Assembly: GCA_014621425.1 (NCBI GenBank)
Contig: JAANBB010000018.1
Location: 124,001-188,000 of the forward strand
Origin: Cylindrodendrum hubeiense
Taxonomy: Eukaryota; Ascomycota; Sordariomycetes; Hypocreales; Nectriaceae
Length of the DNA: 64,000 nt
Direction of reading: 5' to 3'
Of this stretch, positions 1 through 11,500 are shown piece after piece. Under the pieces are notes generated by a model. The model worked only from the letters and a program-made list of their open reading frames with translations. It was not told the origin of the DNA and searched no databases. Both the position numbers and the translations under genes were made by a program. Position 1 is the first letter of the stretch. Each line of letters starts with the position of its first letter.

Positions 1-888
1 CCGGGGTATCCAGGTTAAAAAGAGGCGATACCGTCTGGACAAGTGAGTACAGGACTGACCAGCATATGTAATAATAAGTTACATCCCGCTAACCTAAAAA
101 CTTCGTTCGCAGGTACATATTACAAAGATCGTCGAGCTGGTTGCTTCCAAGACATGGTCGTGGTCCCGCAACACACTGTGTTTCCCATTCCTTCAAATCT
201 CGACTTCGGCGGTGCTGCATGTCTCGGTGTTGCGGGGCTTACAGCAGCCATGTCGCTTTGGCGCTGGTTGGATGTTCCGATGCACCAAATGTTGACAGAA
301 AACCTCGGCCAGGCCAAAGAGCCTCGAAAACGCGACTTGATGCTCATCTGGGGGGGCTCGACAGTCACAGGCCAGTTTGCTATCCAGCTTGCTGCCATCG
401 CTGGGATCGATGTGATCGCCGTATGCTCGGACTCTACTGCGTCGCTAGTTTCCTCTCTAGGAGCCTCCCATGTCGTGACCTACACGGGCAAGACTGATTT
501 CCACATTGTCGGGGAGATTCTGTCACTCGCCCAAGGCAGACTCACCAAGGCGATCGATCTGGTAGGTGCGGCAACAGCAAAGTTGGTTCTTCAAGTCATC
601 GCTGCTTGTGGCCAGGACAAGATAGTCGACTTCGCACCTCTAGCTTTCATGTCTAGCAAGCAAATTGTGCCGTGCAATGCAAAAGTGCACAATGTGGAAA
701 TGAAACAGTTCGTCTTGAACAGCGATTCAGAGAGATACGGCGCACGACTAAACGAATTGGTGCAACAAGGGCTTGTGAAGCTTCCCGTCGTTCGTACGAT
801 AGAGGGTGGACTGCATGCTGTGGAGGAGGGCTTGAGGAGGGTAAAAGAGGGAAGTCTGGCGGGAGAAAAACTTGTTGTTATTTTTTAA
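1..888 (+). CDS. ToxD/LovC-type enoyl reductase (zinc-binding dehydrogenase family), 3' part
   Basis: The gene enters from the left edge, so its N-terminus is missing. Exons 1-42 and 113-888; the 70-nt intron starts GTGAGT, has a GCTAACC branch-like site and ends CGCAG. Splicing joins a GDTVWT segment to TYYKDRRAGCFQ in frame, which matches the medium-chain reductase fold of fungal trans-acting enoyl reductases. The visible part has the family's VAGLTAAMSLWRWL segment and a Rossmann-type nucleotide-binding stretch, WGGSTVTGQFAIQLA. Relatives reduce enoyl intermediates in trans for highly reducing polyketide synthases, or act as stand-alone quinone-type oxidoreductases; which applies here is not visible because the upstream neighbours lie outside the window. 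No zinc ligands are seen, as expected for this family. Stop is TAA at 886-888. Confidence 0.8.
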
Positions 889-1053
889 GGAGTGTATCGT
901 AAACCATCCCACTTAGGTTGGGGATATTGATGCGAGAGGTGAGCCAGCAGGATGTTGCCCGGTCAATAAACTTAGCCCTACCCTCCAGCAGCTCGCTATC
1001 CTCTGCTCACTGAACTATTGATTTTGGTCGCCGGTTTGATATCCAATTGGACG

Positions 1054-1148
1054 GCTTCCGTAGCTCAGTTGGTTAGAGCATCGTACTAATACTTCAATTG
1101 CCAGTGTTGGTGATGCGAGGGTCGCAGGTTCAAGCCCTGCCGGGAGCA
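1054..1148 (+). tRNA. tRNA-Ile (anticodon AAT) with a 21-nt intron
   Basis: A full cloverleaf can be drawn: acceptor 1054-1060 pairs with 1141-1147 (one G-U pair), D-stem GCTC/GAGC, anticodon stem 1081-1085 with 1114-1118, loop CTAATA plus A1113, anticodon AAT at 1088-1090, and T-arm GCAGG-TTCAAGC-CCTGC. A 21-nt intron (1092-1112) lies between positions 37 and 38, the canonical place for nuclear tRNA introns. The unmodified anticodon would be read as inosine-AU and decode ATT and ATC. Confidence 0.9.
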
Positions 1149-1172
1149 AATTTGTCTCACCATGCCATCCAA

Positions 1173-1180
1173 TTTTTTTT
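1173..1180 (+). terminator. Pol III terminator of tRNA-Ile
   Basis: A run of eight T residues begins 25 nt past the 3' end of the tRNA-Ile gene, the usual RNA polymerase III stop signal. Confidence 0.75.
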
Positions 1181-1336
1181 GGCCCACCCGGCTAAAAAGT
1201 GCGCATAATTAGTTTTCCCGGCTTCCTGTTTGTTCTGTCTGTTTGTTCCCTTGAAGAACTAAGTTAGCGTATCATGTACTCCAGGCCCAACAAAGTGCGA
1301 CGAAGGCACAGTTGGATAACCAGGGTAGGTCGGAAG

Positions 1337-1493
1337 GGGGAGAAGTGAATTGGGGGGAAGTGAATTGGGGGAAGTGAATTGGGGGGAAGTGAATTGGGGG
1401 AAGTGAATATGAGCTTTCTATTGGTCAGAATACGCCTACTGTTTTCAGCCTGTATTTTTCCAGTAAGGCGCTATTCACTTCCCTCCCAATTCA
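1337..1493. repeat. G-rich tandem repeat with an inverted copy
   Basis: From about 1337 to 1409 a unit close to GAAGTGAATTGGGG is repeated about 4.5 times, with unit length alternating between 14 and 15 bp because the G run is 5 or 6 long. A near-perfect inverted copy (ATTCACTTCCCTCCCAATTC and following bases) sits at 1472-1493, so the two could form a stem with a loop of about 65-125 nt. No coding potential is seen in 1149-1841 apart from this. Confidence 0.85.
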
Positions 1494-1841
1494 CATTTTG
1501 CTGCAGCACTCCAGCCAATTGTGCGGGTGATCTTCGCCAACCGGAGGGTCGGCCCCTTCTGGGCGAGCCAGCCAGACCACCTGCCACTTTGGGTACTAAT
1601 GAGCCACACATACTTGAAAGAGCTGAAAATGAAGGTCGGCACAGCCCCAACATAGCCACCAACATTGCCACTGATGATCCCAGGGAGGGCCACCCTCTCC
1701 AAATTTGGTTAATATGATGATTCCCCGCAAGAGTTACTTCTTAGTTGATTGCTACTAGCAGCACCAACTCTGCCATGTCGAGTTTAAGACTGTTTCAAAC
1801 TCTTCGTCATCTCGGAAATTCCGGGCTTCTTGTCTGCAGCC

Positions 1842-4800
1842 ATGGCTCTGGAGTCACTTGCGGCACTCGCGGCAGCAGGAAACATTCTTCAGTTTGTCGA
1901 ATTCGGAGCTAAGTTACTGCTCGAGACAAGAGCCATCTATAACTCTGCAACGGGAATCAGCGATAGCCATGCCGTCCTTGCAGTCATTGCACAGGATGCC
2001 TACAACATGTGCGATGCCATGTCGACTCTGGGGCCTGGGACGGAGCCCTTGAAGGAGCTCCTCAGAGAAGGACAGCGGATGGCCTCTGAGTTATTAGCAG
2101 CCATCCACAGGGTGCAGCATAGCACTGGGAACTGCACCAAATGGAAGAGCTTCAAGTCGGCGCTGAAACAGGTCTGGAGCCAGAAAAACATCGACGACTT
2201 TGCAAACAGGCTGGTGAAAATCCAAACCCAGTTAGCATCACGAATGCAAATGTTGCTATTGTACGTCACGTTATATGTACATTAAGCTAACGATAACTGA
2301 CCTCGTTATTCATCTAGGAGCAATATGGCTGTGCTTCAGCAAACTATCACCAAGGTAGAAGAGGAAAACAGGAAACTTGACGTGCACAGACGTCACGAGC
2401 TGCGCGAAATGAAAGAGCACTTGATTGAGAGCTTCAGGCAGTCTTCCGAGCCGACGAGCCAAGAAGATGGGGCCAAAGAGACTCTATTACAAGCTTGCTT
2501 TCGCCAATCGCAGCAAGCATCTTCTGTCGATCAAGAGGATGTGCATCGATTGTCCCATATGCTTCAAGGTCTTGCAAAGGCAAGCATAGACTTAGAAGCG
2601 CATGCGAGGACAGCAGCAGCGAACCAGCAATTTTTGAGGAGCGTTCATTTCGGTCAGCTTGAAACTCGTCATCGCACTATTCCGCGAGCCCATCGAGAAA
2701 CCTTTGAGTGGATACTCGAACTCGAACAGCCTTTGTCTGAAGACACGCCGCATTGTGGGTTTAGCGAGTGGTTGCGGTATGGAAATGGCTTCTACTGGGT
2801 GCAGGGAAAAGCAGGTTCCGGCAAGTCCACCCTCATGAAATTCATCTGCCAGGACAAGAGGACAGTCGATTTTCTTCGTTACTGGGCTGGGTATGAGAAA
2901 CTCGTCACTGCAAATTTCTTCTTCTGGAGCTCCGGCTCCAAATTGCAAAAGACACAGGAAGGACTTTTACGTTCGCTCCTGTTTGAAGTTCTGCGAAGCT
3001 GCCCTGAATTGATACCTCTAGCTGCTCAGACACGATCGGAGCTCCTCGGTTATGAGAGAGAAGCCATGGGCTGGACACCCGAAGAGTTGCTAGAAGTCTT
3101 CCGCGAAATTCTGAAGGATGACATCTCCGCCAAATTTTGTTTTTTCGTCGATGGACTTGACGAATACAAGGACGAAACTCGAACATCCAAGGACTTGGTA
3201 CGAACCCTTGAAGCTCTAGCGGAATCTCCCCACGTCAAACTATGCGTTTCCAGTCGGCCATGGATGATATTCGCAGATACGTTTGGAGAGAATCACAATC
3301 GGTTCCTGAAACTGGAAGACCTAACCCGCCAAGATATACGTACATACGTCACGGACAAGTTTTACGAGCACACGCAGTTCCGAAAACTCGAGAAAGACAA
3401 CAAGGCATTTTCTGATCTCATTGAACAAGTCGTTGTACAATCACAGGGGGTTTTTCTATGGGTTTTTCTGGTGGTCCGTGACCTGCTAGAAGGGTTCACA
3501 TACCACGACACCGTGGCAACTCTCCACCGAAGGCTTCTCGCGTTCCCACCCGATCTGGAGAAATACTTTCAGCACATATTTGACTCGATTCCCAAATTCT
3601 ATCGAAAGGAGACATTGCAGTTCTTCAAAACCGCTCTTATAGCCCCCGAGCCCCTCCTAGTAGTCACCTACTCGTTCTGGGACGATTTATCAAGCGATCC
3701 TGGCTTTGCTCTGCGCCAACCTCAAGAGCCCATGCCGGATACGGAGATCATTGTGAGACAGGACCAAACTAGGCGGCAGCTCGATGGTCGCTGCAAAGGT
3801 CTTCTGGAAATGGTGGTCGATGATAGGAACACTGAGCAGTACTTTCGCTACCGTGTCGACTTTCTCCATCGAACCGCACGGGACTTTATGATTGAATCTA
3901 ACGAGATCCGATCACTGTATGGAGATACAGAACAGCTGCAAGATGTGACATTTGAACTGGAATTGTCTCGCTGCTTGCTCGCAACAATCAAACGATGCCC
4001 CAAGATTCCACCTAGCCGGCCACGGTTGAGAGCGTATCTACACAGCTTGGTCGACAACCTGCTGAGAATCGCTCAAAAGTTCGAAATCAAGATGAGCAAT
4101 GACAAACAGAGTACACAGCAGCTTATCGATATTCTTCAAATAGCAGAAGACGCCTACACACAACTTGTGACTTGGCGAGGCAATTGTGAACCCTCTGACT
4201 CTTCACGCTTCCTGGGATTGGCCTGCCAGTACAACGTCTATGGTTATATTGAATACAGACTGCTTCACAAACAGTCACCATTTATTCCTGCAGTTGCTTC
4301 TGGACGACCACTGCTTAACTATGCGATTATAGGAGAAAATGACTCGCATTGCCCTTCGTTGCGCGTAACTCGACTGCTATTGGGAAACGGCGCGCAACTA
4401 GATAAAAAATGCTGGGAAGAATTTCTTATTAGGGTGAAACGGGGAGGGTTGAATACCGAAGATCCAGCAAATTTCGAGTTGGTGCGGCTTCTATTGAGCT
4501 GCGGACCAGATCTAGACGCCGAAGTAACAATGAGTACCATGAATGACACAATGCGCAACCTGGAGGATACTGTGGATTTTAGCTCACATACTGAGCCTAA
4601 AGTTCGGGCATCAGATATAATCATCAAAGCATTTCCTGATGCCGCGAGGTTGCTGAAGCAATCCACCGTTGTTCCAGACCATGGACAGACTGAAAATCAA
4701 CAGACCGATCAAGATGGACTTTCGTTAAAGCACGACCATGGCGTCATTCTAGAGGAGCCGGGAACACTGAATCGAATACAGCGAGACAGTTTGAATACTA

Positions 4801-4970
4801 GCTGGTCTTCCTATCAGGCTTGGATCTCAGATGAAAGAGCGCATCGGGGAATTGAGGGGAGGACTTCAGAAACAGATCAACGATTTTCGGTTGAAGTCGA
4901 AGAACCTAGTCTAGAAGTGGTAAAGCCAGGTCGTATAAGACGATTGCTAGGTAGATGTTGTTTTGGGTAA
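1842..4970 (+). CDS. NACHT-type STAND NTPase (fungal NLR-like protein)
   Basis: Two exons, 1842-2260 and 2318-4970 (57-nt intron, GTACGT...CATCTAG), give 1023 residues. The ATG at 1842 is preferred to an upstream in-frame TTG at 1830. Residues 1-140 form an alpha-helical N-terminal module of the kind found before fungal NACHT domains (MALESLAALAAAGNILQFVE). The NACHT part has a Walker A motif GKAGSGKST, a Walker B-like FFVDGLDEY and a SSRPW sensor-type motif, followed by a conserved post-NACHT stretch with RVDFLHRTARDFM. The C-terminal third has no clear WD40 or ankyrin array, only weak leucine-rich helices. Fungal STAND proteins are thought to sense non-self or stress and trigger cell death or defence; the effector output of this one cannot be named. 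It is flanked by repeat DNA on its 5' side. Confidence 0.85.
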
Positions 4971-5620
4971 TGATGCATGGTGCATAGCAAATGTGAAGAC
5001 ATAAAACTTCCTTGTAATATCTAATAAAATCTCGAGAATCAATATGATAGGATGACGTTAGACCCATTTCTTCTTTTACGTTAGAACTATACTTTTCTCT
5101 AGAATACCATCCCACCATTTGAACTCGGAAAAGTCAACTGTCTCTCTGAGTTGATGGTCTGACAGGAGAGCCGGCAACGCAACCTACATACTAGGCCTGA
5201 ATCTGCCGGTTTCCTAGTGCAATGGAACCTGTGTGGCAAAACCCGGGATGTTGAGCGGCGTGGCGCACTGCGGAACTGACGAAAGACGTCATCAAGGTCA
5301 TCAATACCGCTGCGCTTTTATAGAGGTCCAGATCGCGATATTGTGGTAGATTATTTGGTGTCAGAGACCAGATGGTATGCAAGCCACTCTCGTATGCCTC
5401 TTCAGTCCATTAAACAAGAGAAATATTGTTCAAACTCCGGAAAAATCGACAAGACAGACGAGCTCCCTAGTACTGATCCGGATGCACCCCTTCGAGTTTT
5501 CTTCATGTTTTAACGCAGCTCAGTCTAAACTCTTTTCTCTGCCATCTTTCAGTGGTAGCTCAGTTCTGAAGAGCAGGGGCTCGTTTTGGCGTGTCCGATA
5601 TGCTGAAGAGGACATTATCT
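4971..5620. other. Intergenic space between convergent genes
   Basis: This 650-bp stretch lies between the 3' ends of the NACHT gene and the DUF7053 gene. Only short open frames without family resemblance occur. I see no tRNA, repeat or transposon ends. Confidence 0.5.
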
Positions 5621-6505
5621 TCAATTTGAGAGTTCTTTCGGCTCATGATGTAAGTCGCCCGGTAATTCGAGGGGGATGATTTGTTCTTTGGACAGGGCAG
5701 GTGGCAATGTGCTTTGAACCGGACCTAATTTGTTAATTTGCTGACCTTGGTTCGGTGAATATGAAGCTTGGACAGCTCCAGCATGGTTCCGAGTTGGAGT
5801 AGAATTTGCTGCCAGTTCGCTCGGTTGAAACTTCGAGGCTAGTTCATGCGGCAATTCTGCTGGCAAGCCGGACCCGCCCTTGAAGCCGGGCATATGAGAC
5901 TCGGCATCCTCCATCATACGGCGTAAAACAGCAGCGTCGGCCTGCTCTGCCTTTTTTATGATGCGCTGTGCCATTTCTTTGCTTGCTGTCCTCAGCTGCG
6001 TCTTAACGTAGCTGAGCATAGCAATATTGCATGTAATGTCAATATCCTCCCGTAGGTATAACCCATCGGTGGGCGCACCTAGAGACTCGAGGCCAAGCTC
6101 AAGTCGTTCCGCTGGTTCAATGCCCGATTGGTTGCTGGCGATACAATATGTGCTGCGTATGTCCACGCTCATAGGGGCCTTGATATGCGTCTGCAACCCC
6201 CAGGGCATGTTGTGGAAGCATCCTTTGAAGGTCACGTCGCGGGAAATGCCATTGAAGCTGATAATCCCAGAGCCAGGCTTGGCTTGTCCCGGGATGAGTT
6301 TGAATCGCTCGACAATGTCGTACCAGTCGCTGTCGCATTCATCAGCCGCGGTGCCGGGCGGCGAGGCAATGGCACGGTAGTCGACGACGAGCGGATTGAT
6401 GGTGATGACCTCATTGTGCGAGTGGAGTACATTGATGGCGAATTGGCGTGGAATGAAGTTGGGAATAGGCGTCACCACAGTGAGGGCCTCTCGTTTGCGT
6501 AACAT
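5621..6505 (-). CDS. DUF7053-type fungal protein
   Basis: A single exon encodes 294 residues starting at the ATG at 6505. The N-terminal two thirds (about residues 1-190) resemble the fungal DUF7053 family: an opening MLRKREALTVVTPIPNFIPR, a central GSGIISFNG strand, FHNMPWGLQTH, and the segment GAPTDGLYLREDIDI. The fold is expected to be START/SRPBCC-like, but that is inference. The last 100 residues are proline-, serine- and glutamine-rich and probably disordered. No signal peptide or membrane segment is visible. Function is unknown. Confidence 0.75.
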   Translation of the reverse strand: MLRKREALTVVTPIPNFIPRQFAINVLHSHNEVITINPLVVDYRAIASPPGTAADECDSDWYDIVERFKLIPGQAKPGSGIISFNGISRDVTFKGCFHNMPWGLQTHIKAPMSVDIRSTYCIASNQSGIEPAERLELGLESLGAPTDGLYLREDIDITCNIAMLSYVKTQLRTASKEMAQRIIKKAEQADAAVLRRMMEDAESHMPGFKGGSGLPAELPHELASKFQPSELAANSTPTRNHAGAVQASYSPNQGQQINKLGPVQSTLPPALSKEQIIPLELPGDLHHEPKELSN

Positions 6506-6960
6506 GGTTGATACGTCAATAGGACACCGAGAGGTGAAACTGAATTGATGACGACAGGACCATTCATTTCACCATACAAGTCCCGTGGTTGATCATTGCC
6601 AAGGGGGGCCGTGCTGATGACATTAATGCCTCAGGCACATACATCACATAACTTTCAACGAGTCAATATACCATACCATACCTAATTGAGACGAGCACCC
6701 TAGCAAACATGTGGATATAGAGTCCAGTATAAGGGAAGTCAATAAGTCTGTTGTCATCACGAGCTCACCCGAATGTTCTGCTTGAAAACTTTCGCTGGAA
6801 CCGTAAATAAACAACCGTTCACATATTTAACTTGGCTCCACTTCCACTACATTTCGTACCAAACCGGATACATGCTGTCACCAACTTGTTCCCAAGGAAC
6901 CAAATTCTCCAGCACAATCCGACAATCAATGGCCATTAAGCCCAGAACCTTCAATCTGAT
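6506..6960. other. Intergenic space upstream of the DUF7053 gene
   Basis: This holds the 5' side of the DUF7053 gene and the 3' side of the alpha/beta hydrolase gene. No RNA gene, repeat or convincing coding sequence is seen. Confidence 0.45.
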
Positions 6961-7945
6961 TTACTGATCAAGGAAATTGTTGATGACGGACGAGGCATTC
7001 TCAGGGTACTGAAATAGGAAGCCGTGGCCCGAATCGGGGAAGAGATGCAATTGGCCTGCGGAACCCTTCAACTTTTTGAACAACAGGAGGCTGTTCTCTG
7101 TAGGCATCAGGATATCATCGCCTCCTATTGTGCAGTTCAATAATTAACATCTTTCTCGATTATGTGGGAATTCACTGACCGTTTATCACGAGAACTGGAA
7201 GCTTAAGCTCATGAAGTCTGTCATAAGAGCCAGACGAAGACTGATCAGGATTAAGAAATCGCGTGAACGCGTCTGCCTGCTTATCTTCTTCATGAACATC
7301 AACAAAGCCATTTCTGTATCGTCGAGCTGAAGTGATTCGCTGCCATGCAGCTTGGCCAATGGCCTGATTCTTCTCAGTCGATGCGAAGAATCCTCCCAGG
7401 AAAGCGCTTTTATGTTGTTCCAGTGTTTCGGCTTCTTTCAGCTTTCCGAAGGCGGTAAAGTCTGGTAGGACAAGGCCTTCGCCCACACTCGGGGCAGTAC
7501 TGGCCAATACAAGGCGACGAACAAGATCCGGCGCGTTGAGAGCTACCATCTGTGCGACTGCACCTCCCAAAGAGAAACCAAGCACGTCGACTTGATTGAA
7601 CCCAATTGCCCTAATTGCATCGATGTATACCTGAGCAGTACCTGCTGCACTATCAGAAATTTGGCCCTCGGATCGCCCGATGCCCGCATTATCAATCAAA
7701 ATGACGTGACGCTTAGCAGCAAGACGATTAACAAAAGCTGGATCCCAGTGGTCCATGGTTCCTCTTTATGAAGCTTGGTTAGCCGCAGGTATATAGTGCT
7801 GTGTTGTATTCATATGTAGTATCACATGCCTGTAATAAACCATCAAAACGAGCGGGAAATTATCCGGTGAGCCCAGCTTGCGGTACGCCAGTCGGATTCC
7901 CCCAACGGTGGCAAATTGGTCTTTGGCGGTCTCGTACGTAGTCAT
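6961..7945 (-). CDS. Alpha/beta hydrolase with a GC-AG intron
   Basis: Three exons on the minus strand, 7830-7945, 7180-7763 and 6961-7124, encode 287 residues. The first intron (7764-7829) must use a GC donor, CAG|GCATGT, with a GGCTAAC branch site and AAAG acceptor: only this phase rebuilds the family motif YYRGTMDHWDP. The second intron (7125-7179) is GT-AG. The product has an oxyanion/strand segment before HVILIDNAGIGRSEG, a nucleophile elbow GFSLGG (Ser103) and a C-terminal DSGHGF that supplies the catalytic His. Relatives are cytosolic esterases, dienelactone-type or enol-lactone hydrolases; the substrate is unknown. An ATG at 7987 would add 14 residues but lies outside the conserved start. 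Confidence 0.85.
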
Positions 7946-8501
7946 GTTCTTTGCGGTTATGATTCTTCGAATTGTCTTTAATAGCAAAATTTAACTTGGA
8001 GTGTTATGGATTGAAGAAAGATATAAGTGCATTTTACCTGTTTGACCTGACGCCTTTATAAGTTCATTGCAAGCTCTATCGGAACGCATCGGGTCATTAT
8101 GAGGTACGGACAGGACTGCGGGTATTCGGAGCAATTAGGCTCGGGCGGGTACTCGCGTATCCAATGCGACATTGCGGGTATCCGATTTCTTGACAATCTA
8201 CCCGGTTAGGCTATTCATCGTATAAGCATCCTCCCCAAAGGTTAATCGCCACTTGATGACATGTCAATTTTACAGACTATTGAGACGGCTATCCAAGGCC
8301 ATACAATATAGAATCTCTAACCCCAAATTACAATAAATACTCGTAACTATTTGTCTTCAGTGTTTCAACTTCGGACTCACTCTCATTCACAGCCTCTGTC
8401 GCCTTTGCTTCATGCTCTAGATGTATTTCTATTGCTTAAATATATACCGAGGAATAATACAGTGTCTAAATTTTACTATTACACTTTTTATCTTAAGCCA
8501 C
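7946..8501. other. Intergenic space
   Basis: This contains the 5' side of the hydrolase gene and the 3' side of the GH71-subtilase gene. A few GCGGGTATYC-like words occur around 8115-8190 but form no clear repeat. Nothing else is recognised. Confidence 0.4.
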
Positions 8502-11500
8502 TCATGAAGTAAGATCGCTTCGACAAGCACAGTAAGACTGTCCGATGGTGACAACTCCGTCAGAACCCTTGGTGCCGGATGAGGCCAAACAGATAGTATA
8601 GTCGGTTCCAGTGCAAGTTCTCTGCCAGACACCGTCGCAATCGGCAGGCTTGGCGCATTCCACCTTGGGAATACCGGCATTTGGATCAGCTGCTACTACC
8701 TGGGTAGTAGTTGGGACAGCAACTGCTTTAGGGGATGTGGTGGAAGCAATTGCTTTGGGGGATGTGGTGGTTGGTTTGGGGACGACGGTGACCGGCGTGG
8801 GGGCGACGGTGGATGTTTTGGGGGAAACGGCGACAGTGGGGTTGGCAGGGTCGGCTAGTATCTCATGTTAGCATTGAACGAACGTATCACGAAGACGGAG
8901 AGAAACTTACCGAAGTCAGGGGAGTCGCCAGTAGGCTTGGCGTCACAGTAGTATCCAGTGCATAGCACACCGCATCCAGCAGTGCAAGTAGGCGAGGGCG
9001 AACCGCTTGAGTATGTGAACGAGTCACCAGAGTTGCTGCCGCCACCGGGTGAAAGCCAGCTGGGGCAGCCTTGGACCTTGTTCAACAAACAGTTATCATC
9101 CTTGACTTGACCGTTCCACACGAGGGAGTCGGGTGCGGCGTCGGCAGAAATGATGTTGAAGCTGTCAATCTTGAGTGATCTCACCATCTTGCGGACGAGC
9201 TCAACAGTCTTAGCAGCATCTGCCAGCGTCGTGGCTGATTGCTGGTTAAGACCACGGAAGTAAGCCACGAGGCCAGCAACCATGGGGGAAGCTGTTCGAC
9301 AAATGATGGTTAGCCAAAGCTACAAATTAGACATGCTGAATGAATGCAACTTACCGAATGAGGTTCCACTAGCCTCAGTGTATCCTCCACTTGCAGCGGG
9401 TGTAAGTCTAGAAATGGGTTAATTCTCATCCCTTTCGATTGGTACAAGACCGGCGACTTGTGATAACTTACACATTGTGTCCCCAAGCGTAGGCGAGACC
9501 AGGGCTGTTGTTTGTAAAGTAGTTGGAAGTACCGGCTCGCTTCGCGTTCTTGTCCACGGAGCCGATGACGAGCATGTTGGGCAAGCTTCCATCGTGGGAA
9601 AACTTTTGAGGGTACCACTTCTCGGCGCGTTCGTTGGCAAGATGGCCAGAGTTGCCAGACGCAGTGACGAGAACAGCACCGTAGTCATTCTGAAGGCTGC
9701 CCAGGACTTGGTCTGTTCCGAGTTAGCAGGACGACTAAGACAACTCCTGTGTTATGACGGAAGGTTACTCACAGAAAAGCTCTCCATATGGCTTGATGCT
9801 GTGCATGGCTTCGACCCGAACACCCCAAGACATGTTGATGACAGCCTTGCCCTGGAGATTATTGGCCTTGATGTGGTCGGCAATCAAGAGCAGAGCATGA
9901 ATTGTTCTCTCATTAGCCTGGTCACCTTGGAACACACCACCCATACTCACGGAAACCACTGTGGCTTTGGGTGCGACACCAAGGTTCTGTCCGGCGGCGG
10001 CTGCGATGACAGCAGCACCGTGCCATGGATCCCAGGTGGAGACGGGTCCGTAGCTTTGCACTTCAAGAGACTCGCCCTTGAGATTTGCGAATTCCTGTGC
10101 ACACACTGTGGTTAGCTACAGCTATATTTCCCCCGCCTGAGTGGAGGTTGGGGGTTGACTCTGTTGAAAACACTCACCGGATGCCCGTTTGTTGCCGGGA
10201 ATGCATCCTCGACGATATAAATGACCTGTCCATCTCCGGCACTCTTGTCATAATAGAAGTTGTAGACTTCTTGGCTGTTTGATGTAGCCACATAGTTGTT
10301 GTCGTTCAACCAGTCAGTACCTTCGGGGGCAGAGAGTTGCGATAGATGCCAGGCAGCCTGCTTGCTGTCTCGCTTGCCCAAGTTGGCATAGGTTCCGTTT
10401 CGGAGTTCCTCCAGATCAATGGGAAGGTCGCTCTCAATGGCTTCCTTTCGCCCAATGTTACCGAAAGTAACAAATGTCTTCTTGGTCCTCAAAAAGTTCT
10501 GGTAGTCGTACATGTAACGAACGGTCGTCATTCCCTTCAGCTTACTCTCCATAGAGCGAGGCATCTGCTTGACGACAAAGAAGGCGGTGACATCGAAAGC
10601 TGAGGAGCGGGCCTCGATGTAGTCGAAGTTGTTTGTTCCTTTCCACTTGTCAAGACGAGCGCGAAGGTTCGCCAACTCGGCATACTTGAAAACCTTGGGA
10701 TACAAGATGTAGTCAGACTCTCCACCAGGGCAGCTCAGGTCATTTTCCCACTGAATGGGGTTGTCCTGGTCAAAGATGGAAGAACCAGAACTAGCCTGTC
10801 GAGCCTCGAGCTCATGCTCAGACTCTTCCACCTCCGTCTTGGGGTTGCTTGTAGGGACAGCAGTAACCTCGGGGAGGACAGCATTGGGGAGAGCAGGGCT
10901 TGGCTCACTGCGCTTGATTTCGCAAGAGGAAATGGTCTCGGTGTACTCGGGAACCTCGCAACCGTAGACGTAAGCAGTACGAGTGATAGTTGAGGAGGTA
11001 GTGGTAACAGTCTTGCCATCGCTAACAGACAGACCCAGAGAAACCGTCTCGAAGTGGACCTCCTGGGAGACTGGGGTACAGTCACTTGGCTTATCGGGCT
11101 TGTTGAGAACAGGGTTAGGTCCAGGAGGAAGAGTGACCTTGGGCCAAGGAGGAAGCTCGCCCTTGAACTTGACTGTCCAGCCGTCACGCAAGACAATGCT
11201 GGGGGGTGGCGGGCCAGGTCCGATAATACCGGTCGGGAGTCTGATCTTCCACGTGGAGACTTTGAACTCGGGGAAATCAATGCAGAAGCTGAAGAACCAG
11301 AGGCCATCACAGGTGACAACAAAAACCTCCTCGTCGTCATCATCATCATCATCGTCGTCGTCTTCATTATCGTCCTCGATGGTTCCAGGAGGGAACTGAG
11401 TCCACGTGGGGACGGGAGTTGAAACAGTCGAAGTAATATCCACCTTAGCAGTAAAGGTTGTCTTGGGAGGTGTGCCGCCGTTACCGCCGGTGGCGCCAGC

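Noticed and set aside
8090..8240. Recurring GCGGGTATYC-like words
   Set aside because: No regular spacing, inverted ends or flanking duplication, so no element can be defined.
9477..10115. Plus-strand open frame of 212 codons within the GH71-subtilase gene
   Set aside because: It lies antisense to exons with clear subtilase motifs and spans their introns; it shows no family resemblance.
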